In this document: in pieces, positions 37,673 to 50,060 of the stretch | Layout of the letters: every line of letters begins with the position of its first letter | Position numbering within the stretch: the first letter of the stretch is position 1 | Assembly: GCA_027625915.1 (NCBI GenBank) | Contig: JANTQA010000032.1 | Location: forward strand, 15,144,001 to 15,208,000 | Origin: Anaeramoeba flamelloides | Lineage: Eukaryota; Metamonada; Anaeramoebidae | Length of the DNA stretch: 64,000 bases | Direction of reading: 5' to 3' | The notes under the pieces: generated by a model | Seen by the model: only the letters and a program-made list of their open reading frames with translations | Told to the model about the DNA's origin: nothing | The model's database searches: none | Program-made: the position numbers and the translations under genes

Positions 37673-38040
37673 AAATGGATTATTTACTTAGGGTACAAAT
37701 TTTTTTGATTGATGTAAATTTTAAAGTTTTAAATTATACTAAACTAATCTGTATCAGTTTTAAGGATTAAAAAAAGTCAGGGATTATTTCTCAAGTTCCA
37801 AAAAATAATTTAATTGTCTGTTTTTTTATGTTAAAAAGAGAAACATTTTTTTAAAATATAACAAAATATCGATTTTTAAAGTATAGCAAGGAAAAAAATA
37901 CCAGGCATGAAATAAATACTGGACAAGATTTTTCATTGTTAGTCTTTGGAAAATTGTTGTGTAATTGCTTAATAATCGCAAATATTTTCAATAAAATCCT
38001 TGTTATAAATAACCAAATTTTTTAAGAACATAGTAATAAA

Positions 38041-38257
38041 CCTACCTCAAGTTCATTAAATTGTGATGTCTATAGAATATCATGGCAATTTCTTGATAAC
38101 AAAAGTAGATTAACTTTTTTTGAAAAAAACATACAGTTTTATAGATGTTGGCTTGAGTTTGGAAAAGAATAATTTTTTTCTCTTGTTTTTTGATAAATTG
38201 AATTGTGTTTTGAACAAGGGTAATTTGGTTATTCATCATTATCTTAAGTGTATAGTT
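38041..38257 (-). CDS. possible exon of an unrecognised gene
   Basis: On the - strand, an ATTAG acceptor is followed by a 71-codon open frame (NYTLKIMMNNQITLVQNTIQ and on to MIFYRHHNLMNLR). It ends at a GAG-GTAGGT donor-like site. The peptide has a helical, coiled-coil-like pattern. A second open patch upstream, near 38440-38560, reads RSRQEQVYNSYMNFLQPLL. Together they could be exons of a small gene, but I cannot connect them to a start, a stop or a known family. Confidence 0.2.
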
Positions 38258-39028
38258 CTAATTTTTAAAAGTTTGATTCTTAAATAAAAGAAATTACATA
38301 GTAATTTTACTAATATTATCAATTAAAAATCTTATCCAGTATTTTTTTAATGTCGGGTATTTTATTCGATACTCTAATTACAAAAAAAAAATTTTTTAGA
38401 CTTTTTATTTTTTGAAATTTCCCTTCTTAAGTTGTTTGGGTTACGTATCATCATGTTTTGTGTGTTTTTGCCTGTGAGTAAAGGTTGTAAAAAATTCATA
38501 TAAGAATTGTAAACTTGTTCCTGACGAGATCTTAAATTGCCTTGATCTGGTTAGATCTTAAACGAATTGAAAGGGAATCAAGCAAACATAATTGAAGAAA
38601 ACTGTAGATAACTGGGGAAACAGGAACAATTTGAAACCATGTGAAGTGAACTGAATCTGAGTTTTAATATTCATGTTCAGCTAATACCTGTGCTGGATCA
38701 AAGCTACCAAGTCAGTATCTTGTATATGAATTATTCAAAATTAAGATTTTTAAAACCTGTAATAAAAAGAAAAAAAACCAATCTAATTCACAAATGAGGA
38801 AAAGTTAGAATAATAATTAATATTCTTAAAATCAGCACTTTATACGTCTACCCTATTTCTTATATACCAATTTTAAACTTTATAAAGTAAATTATTTCAT
38901 TTGATCTACTGTAGTCAAAATAAATCATGCAAAAAAATAAAAAGCGTGTTTTTTTGTTATAGTTGACCAATACATTAACCAATCAAAGGAACCAATAATA
39001 AACCCTAAAAAATATGGTATTGGTTTCT

Positions 39029-39305
39029 TAAAGTTCTATTATTTAAAAATAAAATCTAAAAATGAAGGATCAAATTGCAAAATTTATCTCAAAAAATAGA
39101 GTTAAATTTTCAGTAATTTTTATCATCAAAAAAACAAAAAAAATTCAAAAAAATTGTGAATAATATGGAAAATTTTCAACTATTTGCATGAATAATTTAA
39201 ATTTTAATGAAAATAACCAGATCTTTACTTTCAAAATTGATTTGAACTTAAGTATACTATTTGGCAGTGGATTGGATGTTGCCTTGGTATAAGAATAAAA
39301 AAAAA
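39029..39305 (+). repeat. direct repeat F, unit 2
   Basis: This is the counterpart of the sequence at 37383-37672, in the same orientation, ending GATTGGATGTTGCCTTGG. No coding frame is present. Confidence 0.6.
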
Positions 39306-39541
39306 CCTGGATAATATTTTGGAATAGGGGTTATAGTAGTTGTGCACACATTATTTTGATCACTGTATAATTGGTCAAAGATTTAGGTCTCTTTATTAAA
39401 ACAAATTATTGTTGCGATTTAGAAATTATCAAAGTATAATAAAAAACACAAACAAATAATTCAACCTTCAGAAATACAAAAAAAAATTTCAATTAAGTTT
39501 TTACTTTGTTTAATATTTATGTATTCTCAATTATTTCTTAA

Positions 39542-39890
39542 AACTAAATTGGGTTTAAAATACTTCTAATGACTGTAATTAAAAGGTTCTTTTGACTACT
39601 CTTTGAATTAGGATACACAAATTTAGTCACTTCAAAACTCTCTCATTAACAGATTAAGTGTGTTACATCTATTCCTTAACAATAAATCCAATACATTATT
39701 TTTCTTGTTTTAGATAACTAAATTGAGTTTATATACTTCTAATGACTGTAATTAAAAGGTTCTTTTAACCACTCTTTGAATTAGGAGTCACAAATTTAGT
39801 CACTCCAAAACCCCTTATTTTACAGATTAAGAACTCTTGAGCACTTAACCCTTAGTAAGAAATTAAATCTCATTTATTTTTTGTGTTTCT
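39542..39890 (+). repeat. tandem repeat of about 174 bp, two units
   Basis: AACTAAATTGGGTTTAAAAT and the following TACTTCTAATGACTGTAATT, AAAAGGTTCTTTT, CTCTTTGAATTAGGA and ACAGATTAAG recur after 174 bases with about ten percent change. The tails of the two units are more diverged. It is a simple local duplication in the spacer. Confidence 0.75.
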
Positions 39891-40840
39891 TTCTCTTTTC
39901 TAGATTTTACCAAAAAATAAGTTTGTCTCTTTCTTTCTTTATTTATTTAGAGGAAGGAAAAATTTTAGAAAAATAAACCCCATTTAAACATAATTGGCCC
40001 ATTAAAAATCAAATTTTGAAAATAAATATTTTTATAAATTGAAGTTATCTATTATAATAAAAAAAATACTATTTTAATATTCAGTTCCTATACTCAAGAA
40101 ATATTTATTTTTTGTCTAAAAATAAAATAAAAAAAAGTAAAAAAAATAATAAAAAAAAATTGTGTAATTTAGTTTATATCAAAAAAAAAAAAGAAAGATA
40201 TAAAAAAATATTAGAATAACTAAAATAATAATATACAAAATAATAATATCAATTAAATGTACCAATTAAAAACAAAAAATAATTATTTTTTGATTGGGGA
40301 AGAAAGGCGAATATTCATGTTATAACCCTAAAGTATTATATTCTATATAAAAAAATAAATAGATATAGTGTTTAATAAAAAGAGATGAAATTTTTGTTGA
40401 ATGATATGTTTACATAAATAATAATAAAAACACCAAAAGTGACCTTTTCATCGATTCTGAACTAATCCAAACACAGATAAAAGTTTAAAATCAAACTAAT
40501 TTATCCAGGATAGAATATTTAGAAACTTGGCTTGTTAAAGAGAAACATCTATAAAAAAACTTTATACAAGTAACGGATGTTCACTTATAAAAATTAAAAA
40601 GTGATATTTAGATAACAAAAATTAAATAAAGGGGTGGTTGAAATTTTTTGAATCAATACGTATAAGTCAATAATTTTATAGAGTAATTTTATTTAATCTA
40701 AATAAAAATATTTAAAATTTGATATACAGTTGAATAAATAAAAAAAAATCTTAAATTTATATTAAATTAATACTTATTCCATGAGACTAAGATCTAAAAC
40801 AATGGTAAGAGATATACAAATCAGAATAATAATCTATAAT

Positions 40841-40850
40841 GGGGGGGGGG
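40841..40850 (+). repeat. G10 homopolymer
   Basis: Ten consecutive G lie in a spacer where G is rare. Long A and T runs are everywhere in the window, but this is the only G run of this length. Confidence 0.8.
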
Positions 40851-41044
40851 TTAATTGTAAAAATTTACGAATGGAAATCATTATTTTATTTTAACTTGTT
40901 TTTTCAAATCATTATTTTAATTAGAACAAAATTGTTTTGTAATTTTTATATAATCCAAGGTCTATAGTTATCAAACTAAAACTTTTTTTTCAGTGTTATT
41001 GATAAAATAATAACAATAATAGTTTTATAATAATTTTGTTTTCT

Positions 41045-41575
41045 ATTAGAATTTTCTTTGATCTTCAATTGAAGATCAAAAAAAATATTCATGTTTTTCC
41101 CAAAATACACCTTTGAATTTTATTTTTCAATTGATATTTTTTTTTATCATATTTTTGTCTCTCCTGTGAATTCTAGGAGGGTTCTTCTATTAACATTTAG
41201 TGTCTAGACTTTCTTAGATTGGGAAGATAAAAACAAGATGATAAGACTTTTTCAGAATCTATTAAAAGAAAAAATATCAAAGATTTTATTCAATTATTTT
41301 GAATTCTGAAAAAGATAAAGATGTATTTTTTAAATAAGAGACTAAAAGAAATTTTATGAAATTTTCTTTTTATTGCTAAATTGAAAAAAAGGGCTTCTGT
41401 TTTTTTTTTCAGCCTCTAAAATAATAACGAAAAATCAAAAAATTTCTAAATTAATAGAAAATTTGAGAAAACATAACAATAGTGGATACATTGAGAATTT
41501 AGCAACACAAATGATATTGTTATATTTTTATATAACATTTTAATTATTTTACTTCATCTCTTTTTTTATTTTGAT
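41045..41575 (+). repeat. hairpin repeat family G, copy 2
   Basis: It shares the opening CTCCTGTGAATTC, the AGTGTCTAGAC start motif, palindromic arms (TTTTTCAGAATCTATTAAAA facing TTTTGAATTCTGAAAAA) and the closing segment with copy 1 at 23290-23945. The closing segment runs from ATAGTGGATA to ATTATTTTACTTCATCTCTT. Boundaries are approximate. Confidence 0.65.
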
Positions 41576-43353
41576 AAAATTTCTTTGAATTGTACACTTC
41601 TCAGAATAATAAGAAGACTTTCTCTTTTTCATTTTTCTGGGTAAAATGTTTAATAATCTGGGATAATTTTTTTTTTTTTTTTTTTAAGAATTTGTGTTAA
41701 TGAATATATTCTTTGGTATTTGGTTTGAATATTGTTAAAACACAACTTGTGATTTACTATTTTGATTCAACAAACCCCCCACAATCTTTTGCTAAAAGGT
41801 GACTAAAAATGTAAATATTTTCAACATTTTATTATAATTTAGTTACTTAAATCAAAATAATTTAAAGACCAATCAAAAGGGGGGGAATAATATAAATTGT
41901 TTTCTTGATAATTTGAACAAATAAAGAAAAATATTTTATTTTTTAAAAAAAAGAAATTTTATTTATATTTTTTTCTTTAAAAATAAAACTCCTTTTTTTC
42001 TGTACCGAGTCGAACACACACACACCCAAAAAAAGAATTTTCCATAATCAAAATTGAAAATAAAACTTTCTTTCTATGGGTTGAGAAATCAAATTTCTCT
42101 TTTTTATTATTATCTTTAACCAAAAAAAAAAAAAAGATAAAATATAATTACTTCCAACATTCAAGTTATAAATGGTTTTATTCCCGATGTGTACTTGTAA
42201 TTTTTAAAACCCATGTGGTAATAAATAATCTCAAAAAGTAAATCCCATTAATGAAAATATTTACCAAATCTCACATGTCTACAAAAGATTTAATTTGTTA
42301 AAAAAATTCACTTCGAAAAAAACAATTCAATGTTGTTTCCCAGACTTGCTCTAAACTAAATAATGTTTTGTTCCTTTGGAATTTGAATTTGTTCAGAGTG
42401 GTTTTATAAAAAAATTATTCCAAAAAAAATAAATCAAACACTTCTTATTTTTCGAAAAAATGGTAGTATTCCAAGACAGTTCGTTTTTTAAAGCAAATAT
42501 ATTTTGTAGAGATCTCTTCTGATAAAAAAAAATAGAGTACCTAAACTTTTTTAACATTGTTAAATTCAAATTTTGAGAGATAATCTCCATTTGATCCCAA
42601 ATTAAACGTTTTTTTATTGTGTTTTTTCACAATAAGCAAAAAATGTTTCCGTTTATGCTCTTTGAATTATTTTTCTTTATTAGTTTATTGATCAAGATTT
42701 CCCCTTTCAATTTTGAAGATTCACTTATAAGAGTCAATATTATTTTTGGTCTGTAAATTACTGGGAATTTGAAAAAATAAAAAATACTGTAATTGTAGCA
42801 AAAGGAATATATAGATTGATTAGATTTACTTCGCACCGGATAACAAGTATTCTCTAGTGTGTATTCTTCTACTAAATTCTTATTCGTTTTTTCAAAGATC
42901 AATGATCAAAAATAAATGATATTTGTAAAAAAAATTTGGTGTCTGTGCCTTTGACAGAAACAAAGTTTAGAAAAAAACAAACAAGAAAAGCAAAAAACAA
43001 ACAATGTAAAGAGACAAAAAGAAAGGAAAAGCCAAAAATAAAATAATAATTTCTAATATTAGTATTTGAAATTTAAATGGGAAATGAATATCACCACATT
43101 TACTTTTTCTCACGGGGCCTTCTTGTAGCGCTCACATATCAAAATGATAATAAATTCCATTTTAAGCTTTTTAAAAGAGGCTTTCAAAGATAATAAAGAG
43201 ACAATAATAATAATAGTAATAATAATATAAAAAAGCATAGTCTGAAAAAACAACAGCATTGTAAAAAAATGAAATAAAATGAAATGAAAACGAAAAAGAA
43301 AAAGAAAAAGAAAAAGAAAGGAAAAAGAAGTGAAAGTTTTTGATACTTTCAAC

Positions 43354-44370
43354 TCAGACACCATCAAATTTCTTCATTAGATCATCACAAATATTCATCA
43401 ATTCTTGATTTTCTTTTTCTTTCGTTTCCAATTCTTGTCTTAAAGTTTGCACTTTGTTATTTGCTTTGTTTAGCCTTGTTGACAATTTAAGAGTGTCCGT
43501 TTTATAGCCATCATTTATTGACTTCAAATGCTTTTTGATTTTGACAACTTCAACATTTGCTTCTTCAATTTTTTGCTGTGCGTACGACTTGAGTTTTTCA
43601 AACCGATTTTCACTCAATTTGATTTCCTTTTGGATCGCTTGAATGCCCTGTTGGAACTGCGACTCCTTTTGTAAATTTTGTTCATGCTCGATCCAGAGCT
43701 TTTGGTATTTTTTATTTAATTGGATGAAATTTTCTTCCATCTCTTCATTCCTCTTCTCCAACTCGCGGTTCTCCTTATCCAATTTGCCAACCGCCGTTGT
43801 CGAGAAAAAATTGGTTTCAATTTCGCTGACCTTGTCACCGAGCTTGGCAAACTTCTCGAGCAGATTCTTGAGCGATCCCGTTTGTTCCTTTTCTTGATAG
43901 ATCCTTATCTGCAATTCTTCGTGCTCCTTGGTTAAGAGCGAAACTTGGTTTTCTTCATCTAATTTGAAATCAATTTCAAAAAAATTTACTTCTTCATCTT
44001 CTTCGCTTTTGTTTTTTTTATTTTTTTTTTTTTTGCCTGTGACTTGTTTTTTACTCCCTCGTTTATAATTTGAAATTTGGTTTTTTTCTTTCGTAATCTC
44101 ATCAATTTCAAACAGCTTATCTTGTTCGTCAAGAATTGAATCGTCTTCAGATGACTCGATACCAATCGTTTGCGAGGATAAGGAATCAGATTCGTCATAC
44201 GTGACATCGCTATATTCAATCCCTGTTGACAATAACTCTCCGTACTGATCTAAATCAAGATCTTCATCTTCATCAGACGTAGTTGTTGATGATGAAAAGG
44301 TGACACCTTGTGTTTGGGATGGCCTCCTCATCGTTAAAAATTGCACTCGATGACGGCTACTTTTACTCAT
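43354..44370 (-). CDS. TACC-domain protein (transforming acidic coiled-coil family)
   Basis: TACC proteins bind microtubule-growth factors of the XMAP215/TOG family and act at centrosomes, spindles or microtubule ends. This single-exon gene encodes 338 residues. The first 140 or so are disordered and acidic with a lysine-rich patch. The rest is one long coiled coil from about residue 145. The end is diagnostic: FEKLKSYAQQKIEEANVEV and KENQELMNICDDLMKK match the human TACC blocks YQALKAHAEEKLQLANEE and KENEELTRICDDLISK (from memory). The length is near that of short family members, and the conserved domain sits at the extreme C-terminus as in all of them. RRPS at residues 15-18 fits an Aurora- or PKA-type phosphosite by pattern only. 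The ATG at 44370 is the first in frame. An incidental similarity to other coiled coils is possible, but the ICDDL ending argues against it. Confidence 0.85.
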   Translation of the reverse strand: MSKSSRHRVQFLTMRRPSQTQGVTFSSSTTTSDEDEDLDLDQYGELLSTGIEYSDVTYDESDSLSSQTIGIESSEDDSILDEQDKLFEIDEITKEKNQISNYKRGSKKQVTGKKKKNKKNKSEEDEEVNFFEIDFKLDEENQVSLLTKEHEELQIRIYQEKEQTGSLKNLLEKFAKLGDKVSEIETNFFSTTAVGKLDKENRELEKRNEEMEENFIQLNKKYQKLWIEHEQNLQKESQFQQGIQAIQKEIKLSENRFEKLKSYAQQKIEEANVEVVKIKKHLKSINDGYKTDTLKLSTRLNKANNKVQTLRQELETKEKENQELMNICDDLMKKFDGV

Positions 44371-44998
44371 TTCGAATTTGTTTTTTTTTTTTTATTTCTT
44401 TGTGTTTTTGTTTTTGTTTTTGTTTTTTGATTTGTTGAGTGTAAATTTTTCTGTGATACAGGTGTGGTGGTTTGGTTTCTTTGTTTGTGTTTGTGTTTGT
44501 AATTTGATTTAAAAGGCAAATTTAGATGTAAACAATTTTTTTGAAAATAAACGAAAAAATGATTGAAATTTAATTTAGGTTTGTATCAATCTGAAATTCG
44601 ATTTATTTTGAAATCATTTTATCTTTAATAATTTCTAAAAATTCATTTTGGGAATTAAAGGAAAAAATAATTGTTTGAAGAAAATACTTGTTAACTTTTT
44701 TTTAAAAAAAGATAAAGTTTTTGGAATAACTTGAATGTTTATATGTACGGATTTTTGATTCCAAGTTTAAGAACAGAAAAAAAAATAACAAACAAATTAA
44801 TTGTTAATTCTGAGTAAGACAGAAACCAAAAATTCGATTGTTATTAAATTCCTTTTTGTGAGCAAGTTTTGAAAGTTTTAAAATTTTTTACGTTAGTTTT
44901 TTTCGAAGAATAAAATTAAAACAATTATTTTTGGCTTTTTAATTTATGAAATCCGTAAATTATAGACGAGAAAACTTTTTGTAAAGAAAAAGTGAAAA

Positions 44999-45475
44999 AG
45001 GGAAAAAAAAGTTCAACAAAGTGTTTGAAATTCGAAACCTTCATAGAACCTGAAAATGAAAAGAAAATTTGATTAAAAAAAGAAAAAAGGAATGATTAAA
45101 GACAAAATAGAGGGTTCAGAATAAGTAAAACCCTTTGTATTACTATCTTTTGGTATGTTTTTTTACTGATTGATCTATCATTAAAAATTTGATAAAAATT
45201 AACTATTTTTGAGATCTCCAAAAACTTATTGTTTTCATATATAAAGTGAGATATAAATTGATTTGTTTGTTTGGTTTCGAACAGTGTAATGAATTAATCT
45301 CTAAAGTTAATTTGGCTCTTTTTTAAATCATGTTTTCTATTTCTTTTGATATTATTTCAATTTGAAATTTTAATAAAAATTAATCAATTATTTCTTTTTT
45401 TAATTCATTTTACTTTTAATTTTCAGATATCTTACCAATAAAAAATCAAGGAATTTAATACAGTTTCTTTCCTTT
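44999..45475. mobile_element. inverted-repeat element, family D copy 2 (worn)
   Basis: The interior aligns well with copy 1 at 6992-7430 (AACCTGAAAATGAAAAGAAA, ATTAAAGACAAAAT, ACTATCTTTTGGTAT, TTTACTTTTAATTTTCAG). The terminal repeats are recognisable but degraded, for instance GGGAAAAAAAAGTTCAACA on the left. No coding frame is present. Confidence 0.7.
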
Positions 45476-47577
45476 AAATTAATAAAATTCATATGACAAA
45501 ACCTAGTGAAAAAATTTTGAAAAAAGGAAAAAGTAATAAATATAAATAAAATCGTATTTGAATTTAATAGTGGTAACCACCTTAAATAAAAATTTTACAC
45601 GTTTAAATATTTTGAACAAAGATTAAAAATCGAAATTTATTGTTTTACTGTTTCTTGCTTTTTAGTATTCTATTTACTTATCAAATAACATATTTTTAGA
45701 TTGTTTACCAAAGGTATAAATTTAAATAATATTTCAAAATATTAAGTTAATTTGTTTTATATACATTGTCAAATGTTAAAAGGTTGATCTTTTGTTCTTA
45801 TCTCAAAATAATATTGTAAAATTTTATTTAATGTTAAAAAAAAAAAAAAAAAAGAAATTATTATTAAGAAGACTTATTTATATATCAAAAATCAAATAAA
45901 ACTAACGAAAATAAACAAGCAAAATTTCAGATCCAATTGTAAATATTTATAAAGGTAAATGTGTTAGCTTCTGATATAAAACTCTTATTCTAATTTAACC
46001 CCTTTCTAAAATTTAAAAGGAACAATATGTGTTAAGTTCACTAAAAAAAAAAAAAAATTTTCGTAACAATCTTTAGATCTATCATTTTTTATTTAACTCC
46101 TTTGTGAAATATATTGAATTTAAAATCTTGTTTATAAAAAAAGATAATGACAATTAATTGTTTTAACAGAAAAAAAAATAAAAATATACGGTGTTTCATT
46201 GTAGATACTATCCCATGTATTTGTATTTTTAGGAAATATGCTATGATAAGAAGTTGAGATCCAGGGTTTATTTTTAATTAATATACATTATTGAAGTAAA
46301 TTTTCAATCAATCAGCCCAACCAAATTTAAACAGTATATATAATTATATTAGAAGATTATAATTGATTAAATATCTTTCTTTAGATTTCTTTTTTCAAAA
46401 TTAATCTTTTTTTTTTCTTTTGAAGATCTTTGTTTACACAAATTATTATTTTTCAAATTCTAAAATCTGTTAAAATTACCTGAATAGTTACAAAGTCAGA
46501 AATTCAAATTAATTTTTAATACTGATGAGAAAACCAATATCATGATTTGTAAATTTATTCTTTATCTAATAAAATCTCCTAATTCTAAATTATTTCACAT
46601 TTTACTAAAATTGATTAGGAAATGAAATAAAAATACTAAATTAATCATTTTGAAAAGATTATTTATTATATAATCAAGGATTATTTTTCCATTTAAAAAA
46701 TAAATAATGTTGAAAATTGGAAAAATAATTGAAAATATATATATTATTATTATGATATATTTCATTATTTAGTTATGTTTAAGTCAAGTAAATATTTTAG
46801 AAAAAAGGTTTAAATATTAAAAAAATTCAATACTTTTAAAAAAAAAAATATTGTGATTTATGAGAATACAAAAGAATTATAAAGAAAATACGTTGGAAAT
46901 TTTGCAAGATAAAAACAAAACGGTGTTTATTTTATTTTATTAATTATAAATAAGTTACTAAAACAATAGAAATCAGGCAAAAAAAAAATAATTTATTTAA
47001 TTTGAAAAAAAAAAATGGATAATAATATTAAAATTATATTCCCCAATAAAATGAATTACCCACTAAAATATTTGAAACCAATAAAAAAAAAATTATATAA
47101 GAAATACTAATGAAATACCCAAAATTCTTTTCTTAAGTAGAATTTTGAAAAAAATATTTATTATAGATATAGATTGAAAATCTCTTAAATATTGGGATTT
47201 TTGCAACATTCTTAATGAAATTAAATTCAAATAATTATAAAATAATTATAAAATAAAATCTGAAAATTCAAAATGTAATAATTTCATTTTATATCTCAAA
47301 ATAATAATCTATTTAAAATAATTAAATAAATTTCTCAAAATTTATTTATTTATTTTTTTTTTTTCAAAATTATTTTTACGAAATGATGATTGTAGATATT
47401 GGTAAAATTAAACTTTTTCATGATTGTTTTTTTAAATATTTTTAGTATCTAGAACTGAGCAGTAATATAATATTGAATAAATAACACATTTTTCAATTTC
47501 GTTGATAGTTATGAAGCTTCTGCTACCTTACTTGTATCTAATAGAACAGAATTTGAAAAATATTTGATTTGATTTCT

Positions 47578-48785
47578 TTGGTCACTTGTATGAAAAAATA
47601 AAATTTAAAAGTCCAAATTTGACAAAAACTACCATTCCGATGATTATTTCATCATTTATATAATTTTTATTTATAATATAACCAAGCCCACCGTTCTTAA
47701 AAATCTTGAAGCTATTGTATTTATTGTTGCTAATAACATAATATTTTTAAAAGTCTCCAGTCGAGTGAAAAAAAAGCTATTTTTGGGTAAAAAATTTAAA
47801 AGGGGCGTGGCACTGGATTTTAGTTAAATTCTTCTTTAGGATATCTTTTAGAATAATTTATAATAACAGTTTTGAAAACACTTTTCCTGTCTTAAAAAAA
47901 CTCAAATACGGAAAAAAAAACAATTGATGGTAAATATTTAGTGTCCTAGGTTTTCCAGAAAACGTAAAAAAAAAAATGAGTAAAATCCTTTTGATTTTAC
48001 TCTATTCTTTTAAATCAAGGAAAACCTAACAAAATTGTTGGTCAAGTACTGAAAGTGTCCTGTCAAATGTCTAGATTTTTTGAGGGTTTATGTTTTTTTT
48101 TTTGTAAAAATCTATTGATTTTATAAATAAACAGAAAACTCAAGAAAAAATAACCGTTAGTTTTCCAGAATTTAAAAGAATAGAGTAAAATCTCCAATCA
48201 ATCTCTATTCTTTTGAATTCTGGAAAATGTAATACAAATTGTCTATAGAGTACTGTAGAGTGCCCAGTTTTTCCAGAATTTAAAAGAATTGAGTTAACTC
48301 AAAGATTTTACTCAATTCTTTTGAACTCTGGAAAAAATAACAGCGGTTTTTTACAATTTTTGAAATAAACAGAAAATTTTATAAATTTTCTATATATTGC
48401 AAAATTAAAAAAAACCTAACTTAAAGCTAAAAAAAACAAATATTTTCTTGAATTAAATCAATAAATAATTCTTCAAAGCCCAAATAATTGATTCCCTATT
48501 TGAAAGTTATTTATCAGATTTAAAATAATTTTAAAATATAATAAAATGACGTTTTAAGTGTGATGAAAAAATTTTTTCAATTTTTTCCTATTCAATTTTA
48601 TATAAAAATATTAATTGAACTAGGAAAATTGAGATTTTTTGACTTAATTTGTTAAATATTTTTTGATCCGTAGATCTTTTCAAAAGAATTGTTTTTATTC
48701 TAATTGAAGTTATCAAAAAGTAGAAATTAGCAAATGTCTAATTTATTTTTGAAAAAATTTTTTCTTGATCTTGTGTTCCTCATTC
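47578..48785 (+). repeat. dispersed repeat family C, copy 2, with three to four hairpin units
   Basis: It matches 3165-4075 in order. It carries more hairpin units: 47941-48030, 48156-48230, 48269-48340 and 48345-48420. Arms such as TTTTCCAGAATTTAAAAGAA face TTCTTTTGAATTCTGGAAAA. Units start with GTGTCCTAGG or AGTACTGTAGAGTGCCCAG. The unit number differs from copy 1, so units expand or contract. It lies upstream of CSN5. Confidence 0.75.
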
Positions 48786-49181
48786 GAAATTTTAAGATCA
48801 ACAATCTAATATTCTGACAATTTGGTTTCTTGTAATTTTCAAAGACTATTAGAGAAAATTATTTATTGTCTATCTGCGGGCTAAACAAACATCCAAAGAG
48901 AACCAATTTTGAAGATAAATCATGTAATTATAACCAAATAATTTTGGTCCAGTATTTGAACCACTAATTTAACAATATAAGATACGTTTAACCGAGTGCG
49001 TATTTCTTTATTTATAACAAAACCAATATAAGGTATTTTCGAATCTTTGTCTCACTTCAAATCTCAAAAATTCAGCATGAATTCAATTTCCTCACAAATA
49101 AAAATCAAAAAGCCAAACCATTTTTCATTTTTTTAATTTTTTCTCTTTTCAATCGATCTTTTTGTAAAAAAATAAACCAAA

Positions 49182-50015
49182 ATGTCCAAATCTGAAGTTG
49201 CAGAAGATAATCTTTATAGCTACAATGTTGAAGAGCATAACAATTTTTGTGATAAAAGGCCCTGGAAAAAATCAGCAAAATATTTCAATAGCGTCAAAAT
49301 CTCTTCAATTTCTCTTTTAAAAATGGTCATGCATTGTACACAAGGTGTGCCTTTGGAGGTTATGGGGCTATTACAAGGAAAAATCGAAGAACATGTTTTT
49401 ATTATTACAGATGTTTTTGCTTTGCCTGTTGAAGGAACAGTTTGTTTTTTTCTTTTTCTTTTTTTTGGACTCCTTTTCTTGTGTTTACACTTCTTTCTTT
49501 TTTTATTTTTCTATTTAGGAAACTCGTGTTAATGCACAAGAAGAAGCATTGGGTTATATGGCAGATTATTTAGAACAATGTAAAGAAGTTGGTCGTTTAG
49601 AAAATGCTGTTGGATGGTTTGATTATTCCGATCCTAAAATAACAAATTTTTTTTTTATTTTTATTTTCTTCGACAATTTCTAAAGACTGCGATTTTTTTT
49701 TTTTCTCTTTTTTATTCATTTATGTTTTTTTATCCAATTTTGACTACTTAAAATTTAGGTACCATTCTCATCCTGGTTATGGGTGTTGGCTTTCTGGTGT
49801 GGATGTTACAACACAAAACCTGCAACAAATGGTGAGATTAGATTTTTTATTTCTTTTTTTTTGTTTTGCACAATAAAAAAAATAATAAAAAAAAAAAAAC
49901 AAAAAAGAAATTTAGAAAAAACCTTTTTTTTAATTTTGTTTTAATGTACAAAAATGAGACTGACATTGATCATAACCTTTTTTACTCAAATTCGTTTTTT
50001 TTTTTTTTTTTCTTT

Positions 50016-50060
<45 letters not shown>

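Larger units (their letters stand above)
36487..43353. other. spacer upstream of Furry and downstream of the TACC gene (6.9 kb)
   Basis: It contains a pair of direct repeats 1.65 kb apart, a two-unit tandem repeat of about 174 bp, a G10 tract, a CA run near 42010-42027 and family G copy 2. Short blocks of higher GC occur at 37090-37330 and 38440-38700. Possible - strand exons of an unrecognised gene lie near 38041-38257. The promoter of Furry must lie here, but I see no motif that identifies it. Confidence 0.6.
44371..49181. other. divergent spacer between the TACC and CSN5 genes (4.8 kb)
   Basis: Both gene starts face into this spacer. It holds a worn family D element (44999-45475) and family C copy 2 (about 47578-48785). 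About 45.5-47.5 kb is featureless AT-rich sequence. A pyrimidine-rich patch precedes the CSN5 start, but I cannot name a core promoter element. Confidence 0.65.

Noticed and set aside
43643-44219. Frames overlapping the TACC gene in other frames
   Set aside because: They lie within an intact coiled-coil coding region and have no independent support.
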